This document shows, piece by piece, positions 46,261-53,346 of a stretch of DNA of 64,000 nucleotides. Position 1 is the first letter of the stretch. Each line of letters begins with the position of its first letter. The notes under the pieces were generated by a model, which saw only the letters and a list, made by a program, of their open reading frames with translations, made no database searches and had not been told where the DNA came from. The stretch spans positions 1,429,001-1,493,000 of the forward strand of contig NZ_CP136422.1 of the NCBI RefSeq assembly GCF_034355335.1. The letters run 5' to 3'. The translations under genes and the position numbers were made by a program. Origin of the DNA: Blautia coccoides (GTDB taxonomy: Bacteria; Bacillota; Clostridia; Lachnospirales; Lachnospiraceae).

Positions 46261-47175
46261 TCAAATAACAAATTGTCTCATATAGCGGTTGGAAAGCCGG
46301 AGAGCATTCAGTATCTGTTCGGAAGAGCTCTCAAAGGCTTTATCTTCTATTTCAATACAGCTATAACCGTTGTAGCCGATATCGGTCAATGCGGATACAT
46401 ATTTTCCCCAGTTTACGTCCCCGAGTCCCGGGAGTTTTGGTGACATATAGTCTAAGGGGTAAGCCATAGTTCCCACATCCTCCAGTTTATCCCGGTAAAC
46501 CTTTATGTCTTTATAGTGTACATGGAAGATTTTTTCTTTGAACTCGTATAAGGGCTTGATGTAATCCATCTGCTGCCAGACAAAGTGGGAGGGGTCATAG
46601 TTTAAACCGAAATGATCACTTGGGATCAGATCAAAGGCCTTACGCCAGATCGCAGGGGTGGTCATAAGGTTCTGTCCGCCTGGCCACTGCTCGGGGCCGA
46701 AAAGCATGGGGCAGTTCTCGATAGCTATTTTTACGTTATACTGTTCTGCAAGTCTGATAATAGGTGTCCACACCTCTTTAAAGATGGTCAGATTCTCCTC
46801 TATGGTCAGATTCTGGACACGGCCGATAAAGGTAGTGATGGTACTGACATTTAATTTTGGAGCAGCGATGATCATAGCCTTTAAATGCTCCACTGCCTTT
46901 TGGCGCTGGGTAAGATCATCGGAAATGGTGTTGGGATAATAGGCCAGTGCGGATATGGCAACATTTTTTAAAAGGCAGTATTGTTTAATAGAAGCAATCC
47001 TGCTTTCGGTAAGTGCTTCAATATCAATATGTGTGATTCCCGCATAACGTCTGGCTGCTTTTTCTTTTGGCCAACAGGCTGCTTCAACACACTCATAACC
47101 AAGTTCTGAGGCGGTGTCAATGACCTCTTCAAAGGAAGAGGATTCAAGTATTGAACTGATAAATCCAAGTTTCAT
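46261..47175 (-). CDS. Sugar phosphate isomerase/epimerase-fold protein (TIM barrel)
   Basis: A 304-residue xylose-isomerase-like TIM barrel. Metal ligands appear in AIENCPM (Glu), NYDPSHF (Asp, His), FHVHYKD (His) and CIEIED (Glu). The first gene of the leftward unit; the ATG at 47175 follows AGAAAGGA. In levoglucosan and 3-keto-glycoside pathways, proteins of this fold perform beta-elimination or hydration of the 3-keto sugar (LgdB-type roles; established for the family in Bacillus and related systems). That is the proposed role beside two Gfo/Idh/MocA dehydrogenases. Ordinary epimerase activity is the alternative. Confidence 0.87.
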   Translation of the reverse strand: MKLGFISSILESSSFEEVIDTASELGYECVEAACWPKEKAARRYAGITHIDIEALTESRIASIKQYCLLKNVAISALAYYPNTISDDLTQRQKAVEHLKAMIIAAPKLNVSTITTFIGRVQNLTIEENLTIFKEVWTPIIRLAEQYNVKIAIENCPMLFGPEQWPGGQNLMTTPAIWRKAFDLIPSDHFGLNYDPSHFVWQQMDYIKPLYEFKEKIFHVHYKDIKVYRDKLEDVGTMAYPLDYMSPKLPGLGDVNWGKYVSALTDIGYNGYSCIEIEDKAFESSSEQILNALRLSNRYMRQFVI

Positions 47176-47247
47176 AAATAGATTCCTTTCTGCAAGAATG
47201 ACACAGCGCTTGTGCGCTGCAAGAAGTATGTAACAATAGCAAAAATG

Positions 47248-47259
47248 ATTTGCGCAAAT
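47248..47259. promoter_or_regulatory. LacI-type operator, leftward unit
   Basis: ATTTGCGCAAAT, a perfect 12-bp palindrome, lies just downstream of the predicted leftward transcription start. Confidence 0.8.
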
Positions 47260-47272
47260 TTTTATATAACCT

Positions 47273-47301
47273 ATTATGAGGGGGAGGAGAGAAAAAGTCA
47301 A
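47273..47301 (-). promoter_or_regulatory. Leftward promoter of the isomerase-dehydrogenase unit
   Basis: On the minus strand: TTGACT (47301-47296), 17 bases, CATAAT (47278-47273); predicted start near 47266, just upstream of the operator at 47248-47259. Confidence 0.7.
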
Positions 47302-47376
47302 TGTGTGAAAAGTGACAATAAGAAGTGTACATGATTGTGGAAATATGCCAAAATATAGAAGGATTTAAAAAAGATA

Positions 47377-47405
47377 TTGACGAATAAAACCAAACGAGGT
47401 ATGAT
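47377..47405 (+). promoter_or_regulatory. Rightward promoter of the isomerase-ABC-dehydrogenase operon
   Basis: TTGACG (47377-47382), 17 bases, TATGAT (47400-47405); predicted start near 47412, directly before the operator at 47419-47434. Confidence 0.75.
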
Positions 47406-47418
47406 TGCTGCATCAAGA

Positions 47419-47434
47419 AAATTTGCGCAAATTT
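47419..47434. promoter_or_regulatory. LacI-type operator, rightward operon
   Basis: AAATTTGCGCAAATTT, a perfect 16-bp palindrome, a few bases after the predicted transcription start, placed to block elongating or initiating polymerase. Confidence 0.85.
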
Positions 47435-47465
47435 AATAAAAAGCACAAAAATGGAGGTATAGTAC

Positions 47466-48278
47466 ATGAGAGTTGGTTATATGACAAATGGTTTCGGTCC
47501 CCTTGTAGGGGATGGCGCCGGTGTGACAAGTGTTAAAGATATCCGGTATCTGACTATGGGTAATGATGAGGAGATTCTGAAAAGCATAACAGAGGTAGGC
47601 TTCAGAAGCATTGAAGTCCTGGAAGGCAACCTTACAAAATATTGTGATGACCTTTCGGTGCTGAAAGACATGCTGCAAAGGTATTCGGCAGAAATGATGA
47701 GCGTCTGTGTGGGAGCAAACTTTATATATCAGGATGCTTTGGAAGATGAAATGTACCATATGGAAACGGTTGCCAAGGCGGCAAAGGAAGTAGGCGTTAC
47801 ATATATAGGAATCTGCGGAGGAGCGATCAGAGGAAAAGGGATTCGGGAGGAAGATTACACACTGCTGGGAAAAGGGCTGGATATGGCTGCTCAGGTGTTT
47901 GGGGAATACGGACTGAAAGCGAGCTATCATCCCCATCTCGGCTCCATGGCAGAGGCGCCGGAACAGATTGATAAATTGTTTGCCAGAACATCTATTGATA
48001 TCTGTCCTGATTTAGCGCACCTTGCAGCGGGCGGAGGAGATCCCCTGGAAATCGTAAAGAAATATTATGACAGGATCTCCTTTGTACATTTAAAAGATCT
48101 GGATAAAAATGGGTTTGCTCCTCTTGGTACCGGAAGTATTGATATTGACGGGGTTCTTGATTTCCTGAAACAGAAAAATTACAGCGGGGATTATCTTGTG
48201 GAAGTAGATGGATATGCCGGTGATCCGGTTTCCGCGTGCAGGACTTCTTATGAGTATCTTAAAGGTAAACTTGTTTAA
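47466..48278 (+). CDS. Sugar phosphate isomerase/epimerase-fold protein (second TIM barrel)
   Basis: A 270-residue IolE/IolI-like TIM barrel, quite different in sequence from the one at 46261. Candidate metal ligands: EVLEGN (Glu), SYHPHLGS (His), CPDLAHL (Asp/His), FVHLKD (His) and VEVDGY (Glu). GGAGG precedes the ATG. It heads the rightward operon, before the importer genes. With the leftward homologue it matches the two-member eliminase/hydratase set of levoglucosan-type pathways. Confidence 0.87.
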   Translation: MRVGYMTNGFGPLVGDGAGVTSVKDIRYLTMGNDEEILKSITEVGFRSIEVLEGNLTKYCDDLSVLKDMLQRYSAEMMSVCVGANFIYQDALEDEMYHMETVAKAAKEVGVTYIGICGGAIRGKGIREEDYTLLGKGLDMAAQVFGEYGLKASYHPHLGSMAEAPEQIDKLFARTSIDICPDLAHLAAGGGDPLEIVKKYYDRISFVHLKDLDKNGFAPLGTGSIDIDGVLDFLKQKNYSGDYLVEVDGYAGDPVSACRTSYEYLKGKLV

Positions 48279-48300
48279 AAAAAGAAAGGGCAGGTAGAGT

Positions 48301-49500
48301 ATGAAAAGAAAATTGGTAAGTGTGGTATTGGCTATAGGAATGATCGGGACAATGATGGCAGGCTGCGGAAATTCCGGAAATTCTGCAGATAGTTCAGATA
48401 CGGCAGCAAAGACCCAGAACGGTACAACAGCGGATGCAGATATAGAAAAAGAGACAGATGCCGGGGATAAGGCTGTTCAGGCCGGAGACGGTAGTAAAAT
48501 CTTGTCAACAGGTCCGAACGGAGAAGCGGCTGCGCCGGCATCTGATATTACGTTGACAGAGGAAGAGAAGCAGCAGATCCGCGATGGCGGATACAAAGCG
48601 GCGATCTCACTTCATTATGGGGGAAATGACTGGGCAACCTCCCAGTTGGAAGGTTTAAAGGCTACATTTAAAGATCTGGGGATAGAAATTGTTGCCACCA
48701 CGGACGCAAATTTTTCGGCAGAGCAGCAGGTATCAGACATAGAAACTATCATGGCAAAAGATCCGGATGTCATCATCAGTATTCCGACAGACGCCACAGC
48801 TACTGCCGACGCGTTCAAGAAAGCGGCAGATGAAGGGATCAAGCTGGTATTTATGGACAACGTTCCGTCAGAGATGACAGCGGGAAAAGATTATGTGAGC
48901 TGTGTATCTGCAGATAACTATGGAAACGGCTGCGTTGCCGCTGAATTAATGGGCGAAGCTCTTGGCGGAAAAGGACAGATCGGAATGGTCTATTATGATG
49001 CAGACTTTTTTGTGACAAATCAGAGAGACCAGGGTTTTAAAGAGACAATGGCAGCAAAATATCCGGATATTGAGATCGTGACAGAACAGGGATTTACAGA
49101 TGAAAATGGATGTTCCGAGCAGGGAGATGCCATTTTAACACAGTACCCTATGATCAATGGTATCTATGCGAGCTGGGATGTTCCCATGGAGGGGGTACTC
49201 TCCTCTGTAAAGGCAGCGGGATTGACCGGAGATGATGTGAAGCTTACGACCATTGACTTGGGGAATAATATCGCCAAAGAAATTGCAGAAGGCAATGTTG
49301 TGGGACTGGGTGCACAGCTTCCGTATGACCAGGGTGTTGCGGAGGCGACACTGGCGGCATATTCTCTGCTGGGAAAAGAGGCGCCGGCATATGTTGCGGT
49401 TGCGGCAAAAAAAGTAGACGGATCCAATATCCTGGAAGCGTATAAAGATGTCTACCATGTTGAGGCGCCGGACTGGCTGCAGGAAGCAGCAGGCAGATAA
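48301..49500 (+). CDS. Ribose-type (RbsB-like) sugar-binding lipoprotein
   Basis: A 399-residue receptor: signal peptide and lipobox MAGC (Cys about 22), an Asp/Thr/Ala-rich linker to about 80, then a periplasmic-binding-protein type 1 fold (AAISLHYGGNDWATSQLEGL; TDANFSAEQQVSDIETIM; DVIISIPTDATATADAFKKA; YASWDVPMEGVLSSVKAAGL). It captures the substrate for the ATPase and permease downstream. The C-terminal half of the regulator at 53347 is a homologue of this fold with the same landmarks, so the two probably bind the same ligand. Confidence 0.93.
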   Translation: MKRKLVSVVLAIGMIGTMMAGCGNSGNSADSSDTAAKTQNGTTADADIEKETDAGDKAVQAGDGSKILSTGPNGEAAAPASDITLTEEEKQQIRDGGYKAAISLHYGGNDWATSQLEGLKATFKDLGIEIVATTDANFSAEQQVSDIETIMAKDPDVIISIPTDATATADAFKKAADEGIKLVFMDNVPSEMTAGKDYVSCVSADNYGNGCVAAELMGEALGGKGQIGMVYYDADFFVTNQRDQGFKETMAAKYPDIEIVTEQGFTDENGCSEQGDAILTQYPMINGIYASWDVPMEGVLSSVKAAGLTGDDVKLTTIDLGNNIAKEIAEGNVVGLGAQLPYDQGVAEATLAAYSLLGKEAPAYVAVAAKKVDGSNILEAYKDVYHVEAPDWLQEAAGR

Positions 49501-49511
49501 GGAGGGAGAAA

Positions 49512-51008
49512 ATGAACCCATATGTGCTGCAAATGCAGGGGATTGAAAAATCTTTTGGAGTACCGGTGCTCAAAGGCGTTGATTTTTCCTTGAAGAAGGG
49601 GGAAGTTCATGCTCTGGTTGGCGGGAATGGAGCCGGAAAATCTACACTGATGAAAATTATGACAGGTGTTTACACCAAGGATGCCGGGAAGATTTTGGTC
49701 AATGGACAGGAAGTATCCATACAGGACACCCACGATGCGAAAAAGAACGGAATCGGAATGATATTTCAGGAATTGTCTCTCATTCAGAGTATGACAGTGG
49801 AGGAGAACATCTTTCTGGGTGCGGAGATCGTTGAAAAGGGAATCCGTAAAACTTCAGATATGACAAGACGCTCCTGTGAGGTTCTGGAAGAATTGGGGAT
49901 CGAAGTGAACCCAAAGGAGATGGTTGGTAATCTGAGCGTGGGTTTAAGCCAGATGGTCGAGATTGCAAAGGCTATGGAAAAAGAGGCCAAGATCCTGGTG
50001 CTGGATGAGCCTACAGCGTCCTTATCAGATGCAGAGACCACACAGCTTTTTAAGATGATGAAGGACCTGCAAAATAAAGGGGTTTCCATGATCTACATTT
50101 CCCATCGTATGAGTGAGATCATGGAGATCGCGGACAGTATATCAATATTGCGGGACGGTAAAATTGTACATACCAGCCGGATCTCAGACATCACTATGGA
50201 TGAGATCATTGCTCATATGATGGGGGAGAATACAGGGAAAAAATTTGACTGGATTCCCAGAACATATGACAAGGACGGCCCTGATCTGCTGAGCGTAGAG
50301 CATCTCAAAATAAACGACAGGATATCAGACATTTCTTTCAGTTTGAAAAAAGGAGAGATTCTGGGATTTGCCGGTTTGATGGGAAGCGGAAGGACAGAGA
50401 TTTTGGAGACTTTGTTTGGGATCAGGAAACAGGAAGGGGGAGTCGTAAAGCTGAACGGCAAAACGATGAAGATAGGAAACCCCACAGAGGCTGTTAAGAA
50501 CGGTTTTGCACTGATTCCAGAGGACAGAAGGAAAAAGGGGCTTGTTCTGATCCACTCTGTAAAAGAAAACGCCATTTTGCCGAAGGTGGCAAGGCTGAGA
50601 AAACACGGAGTATTTGTTGATGAAAAAATGGCTGATGAGATGGTGGAAGATAATGTCCGGAAGCTCAATATAGTGACAGATGATATTCATAAGAGGATCA
50701 ATCTGCTGTCCGGAGGCAACCAGCAAAAGGTAGTCCTTGCCAAGTGGATGAATATGCGGCCGGAAGTCATGATGCTGGATGAACCCACTGCGGGCGTTGA
50801 TGTAGGTGCGAAAGCAGAGATCATCGCGCTGATGAGGGATTATGCGGAGGAAGGAAAGGGTGTTTTGTTTGTCTCATCGGAACTGGCGGAGCTTATGGCA
50901 GTATGTGACAGGATCATCACCATATATGATGGAAGGATCACTGGAGAGATGGATAGGAGCAAAATAGATTCAGAGGAGGAATTACAATATGCAATCCAGC
51001 AAAAATAA
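49512..51008 (+). CDS. Ribose-type sugar ABC transporter ATPase (two-domain)
   Basis: A 498-residue RbsA/MglA-type ATPase with two tandem cassettes. The first has Walker A GGNGAGKSTLMK (about 36-47) and Walker B ILVLDEPTASLSD (about 162-174). The second has a degenerate P-loop GLMGSGRTEIL (about 292-302), signature LSGGNQQKVVLAKWM and EVMMLDEPTAGVDV, as usual in this group. GGAGGGAG precedes the ATG, 11 bases after the receptor gene. It energises uptake through the permease that overlaps its end. Confidence 0.96.
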   Translation: MNPYVLQMQGIEKSFGVPVLKGVDFSLKKGEVHALVGGNGAGKSTLMKIMTGVYTKDAGKILVNGQEVSIQDTHDAKKNGIGMIFQELSLIQSMTVEENIFLGAEIVEKGIRKTSDMTRRSCEVLEELGIEVNPKEMVGNLSVGLSQMVEIAKAMEKEAKILVLDEPTASLSDAETTQLFKMMKDLQNKGVSMIYISHRMSEIMEIADSISILRDGKIVHTSRISDITMDEIIAHMMGENTGKKFDWIPRTYDKDGPDLLSVEHLKINDRISDISFSLKKGEILGFAGLMGSGRTEILETLFGIRKQEGGVVKLNGKTMKIGNPTEAVKNGFALIPEDRRKKGLVLIHSVKENAILPKVARLRKHGVFVDEKMADEMVEDNVRKLNIVTDDIHKRINLLSGGNQQKVVLAKWMNMRPEVMMLDEPTAGVDVGAKAEIIALMRDYAEEGKGVLFVSSELAELMAVCDRIITIYDGRITGEMDRSKIDSEEELQYAIQQK

Positions 51009-51951
51009 AAAGAATATACAGTGGGATAAGTATATGGTTTATATTATTTTCACCGCTGTGTTCATACTGTTTGCATTGATCCTGGGGAATAAAGGCTTTT
51101 TGCAGCCCAGGAACCTGATCAATATTCTGAGGCAGACAGCAATGATATCCGTTATGGCGGTTGCCGGCGTTTTTGTCATGGCAGCGGGGCAGATCGACCT
51201 GACGGTGGGCGCAGTAACCGCCATGACGGCAATGCTGGTTTCTCTTGTCCTGCAGGCTACAAACAGTATTCTGCTGGCACTGGTGACTGGCTTGGGATTT
51301 GGCGTGGTCATTGGCTGTATAAATGGGCTGCTGGTTACAAAGCTGAAGCTTCCGGCTTTTCTGGCCACCCTTGGTATCATGGAGATCGTAAGAGGTGCTG
51401 CCATGTGGATCACCAATACCGCCGCGGTTCCCATTGGAAATAAAACTTTTTGCAATATTTTCGGGATCGGGAGCGTTGCGGGGATTCCGGTGCTGGTTTT
51501 GTGGACTATCCTGTTTTATATTATCGGAATTCTGATCTTTAACAAAAGCGCATTTGGCAGACATGTTCTCGCCACAGGCGGAAATGAGAATTCTGCGGTC
51601 TACAGTGGTATTAAAACAGACAGAGTGAAGATCATTGCTTTTACCATGTCAGGCGCATTTGCGGCGTTTGCGGGGATCATGTATGCGGCACGTATGCAGG
51701 CGGGAAGATATTCCTACGGCGACGGCGATGAAATGTCTGTTATCGCTGCGGTCGTATTGGGAGGAACTGCAATGTCGGGCGGCACCGGTTCCGTGATCGG
51801 AGCGCTGTTTGGCTCCGTGCTTATGGGGATGATGAATAACGCGGTCATCCTTGCAAATCTTAGTTCTGCGCAGCAGACAATGATCAAAGGCGGAATTATA
51901 ATCCTGGCGGTTGCCATCAGCAATCTCAGCCGAAGAAAAAAGAACAATTAA
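50989..51951 (+). CDS. Ribose-type sugar ABC transporter permease
   Basis: A 320-residue RbsC-type permease with about eight to ten hydrophobic helices. QIDLTVGAVTAMTAMLVSLV and GTAMSGGTGSVIGALFGSVL are the two diagnostic segments of the family. It overlaps the ATPase gene by 20 bases, its ribosome site GAGGA lying inside that gene. It forms the channel of the importer. Confidence 0.95.
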   Translation: MQSSKNKKNIQWDKYMVYIIFTAVFILFALILGNKGFLQPRNLINILRQTAMISVMAVAGVFVMAAGQIDLTVGAVTAMTAMLVSLVLQATNSILLALVTGLGFGVVIGCINGLLVTKLKLPAFLATLGIMEIVRGAAMWITNTAAVPIGNKTFCNIFGIGSVAGIPVLVLWTILFYIIGILIFNKSAFGRHVLATGGNENSAVYSGIKTDRVKIIAFTMSGAFAAFAGIMYAARMQAGRYSYGDGDEMSVIAAVVLGGTAMSGGTGSVIGALFGSVLMGMMNNAVILANLSSAQQTMIKGGIIILAVAISNLSRRKKNN

Positions 51952-51976
51952 AAAATATTTTAAGGAGGATTCGATC

Positions 51977-53152
51977 ATGAAAAAATTAAATGTAGGATTA
52001 GTAGGAGCAGGTTTTATGGGAAAGGCACATGTGGTGGCGTATTCTAATATGCCGAAATTTTTCTGGCCCGCCCCGGCAGTACCTGTATTAAAAACAGTCT
52101 GTGATATTGAGCCGTCTATCGCGGAAGAAGCAAAGGACAGGTTTGGATTCCAGGCGAGCTGCACAGATTGGCATGATATTATCAATGATCCTGAAATTGA
52201 TGTTGTAAGCATTTGTACACCAAACAACGTCCATGCACCCATCGCTATCGCTGCGCTGCAGGCAGGCAAACACGTTATTTGTGAAAAACCCATCGCATCT
52301 AACCTGGATGATGCAAAGGCAATGGCGGATGCCGCCAAAGAAGCAGCGAAGAACGGCATTGTAAGTATGAATGCGTATCAGTATCGCAGAGTTCCTGCGA
52401 TCGATCTCGCTAAAAAATTTATTGACGAAGGAGCAGTTGGGGAAATTCTGAATATTCGTTGTACATATCTGCAGAGCTGGTCCGCAGACCCGGATTCCCC
52501 CTTGTCATGGAGATTCCAGAAGGATATTGCAGGGGCAGGAACTCTGGGAGATATTGCATCACATGTTATTGACATTGCCCAGTATCTGGCCGGTGACATT
52601 GAGGAAGTAGTCTCTATGGTAAAAACATATATCAAAGAAAGGCCTGTACAGGAAGGCGGAGTGGACCTGCTTGGCACTGTAAAGCTGGGCGCAGATGCCC
52701 CCAGAAAAGAAGTGGACGTGGATGATGAAGATTCCTTCCTGGTAAAGTTTAAAAACGGAGCTGTCGGCAGCATTGAAGCAACCCGTAATGCGTGGGGCAG
52801 AAATAACTTTATCACCATGGAGCTGCACGGAACAAAGGGCAGCATTGCATTCAATTATGAAAGACTGAACGAATTGCAGGTATGCTTTGCGGATGATCCG
52901 GATGACAGAAGAGGATTCAAGACAATTTATACGGGACCGGCGCATTTCCACGGAGAAGTAACCTGGAATATCCCCGGTATGAATATCGGTTACGGCGAAC
53001 TGAAAACCATAGAGATGTATGAGTTTATAAAGGCGGTCACAGAGGGGTATCAGCCCAGTACCAATTTTGAGGTGGGATACCGCGTGGAGAGAGTCTGCGA
53101 TGCGGTTATGAGATCAGCGCAGAATAAAGCATGGATGAAAGTTGAAGATTAA
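51977..53152 (+). CDS. Gfo/Idh/MocA oxidoreductase, second paralogue
   Basis: A 391-residue NAD(P)-dependent oxidoreductase, roughly half identical by eye to the one at 45035: NVGLVGAGFMGKAHVV, CEKP, YQYRRVPAIDLAKKFIDEGA, TYLQSWSADPDSPLSWRFQK and GDIASHVIDI (active-site Asp and His). FNYR is replaced by YQYR and the tail lacks the last residues of the paralogue, so the two probably act on different intermediates: one oxidising the substrate, one reducing the 3-keto sugar back to the normal sugar. AAGGAGG sets the start at 51977. It is the last gene of the rightward operon and is followed by a terminator. Confidence 0.87.
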   Translation: MKKLNVGLVGAGFMGKAHVVAYSNMPKFFWPAPAVPVLKTVCDIEPSIAEEAKDRFGFQASCTDWHDIINDPEIDVVSICTPNNVHAPIAIAALQAGKHVICEKPIASNLDDAKAMADAAKEAAKNGIVSMNAYQYRRVPAIDLAKKFIDEGAVGEILNIRCTYLQSWSADPDSPLSWRFQKDIAGAGTLGDIASHVIDIAQYLAGDIEEVVSMVKTYIKERPVQEGGVDLLGTVKLGADAPRKEVDVDDEDSFLVKFKNGAVGSIEATRNAWGRNNFITMELHGTKGSIAFNYERLNELQVCFADDPDDRRGFKTIYTGPAHFHGEVTWNIPGMNIGYGELKTIEMYEFIKAVTEGYQPSTNFEVGYRVERVCDAVMRSAQNKAWMKVED

Positions 53153-53162
53153 AAAGACAGAG

Positions 53163-53192
53163 CAGGAACCGTTTGCGGTTCCTGTTTCTTTT
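53163..53192 (+). terminator. Terminator of the rightward operon
   Basis: CAGGAACCG (53163-53171), TTTG loop, CGGTTCCTG (53176-53184), then TTTCTTTT. Confidence 0.9.
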
Positions 53193-53210
53193 GTTACGAA
53201 AATATTCCCG

Positions 53211-53222
53211 AATTTGCGCAAC
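53211..53222. promoter_or_regulatory. LacI-type operator at the regulator's own promoter
   Basis: AATTTGCGCAAC, the third copy of the TTTGCGCAAA site with one changed end base, ends four bases before the -35 box, as expected for autoregulation. Confidence 0.75.
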
Positions 53223-53225
53223 AAA

Positions 53226-53254
53226 TTGACTTTTCTTTTGGGTAATTGTATAGT
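53226..53254 (+). promoter_or_regulatory. Promoter of the LacI-receptor fusion gene
   Basis: TTGACT (53226-53231), 17 bases, TATAGT (53249-53254). Confidence 0.75.
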
Positions 53255-53346
53255 AGTAATATACTGTAACTACACACGGCTGCTGTCCCGTGAGGTGTTT
53301 TTTCGGATAGCAGCCGTATACTATAAACAGGTGGGAGAATGATAAT

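Noticed and set aside
46261..48278. An inositol catabolism (iol) reading of the TIM-barrel and Gfo/Idh/MocA genes
   Set aside because: IolB, IolC, IolD and methylmalonate-semialdehyde dehydrogenase genes are absent, and the dehydrogenases look closer to levoglucosan dehydrogenase.
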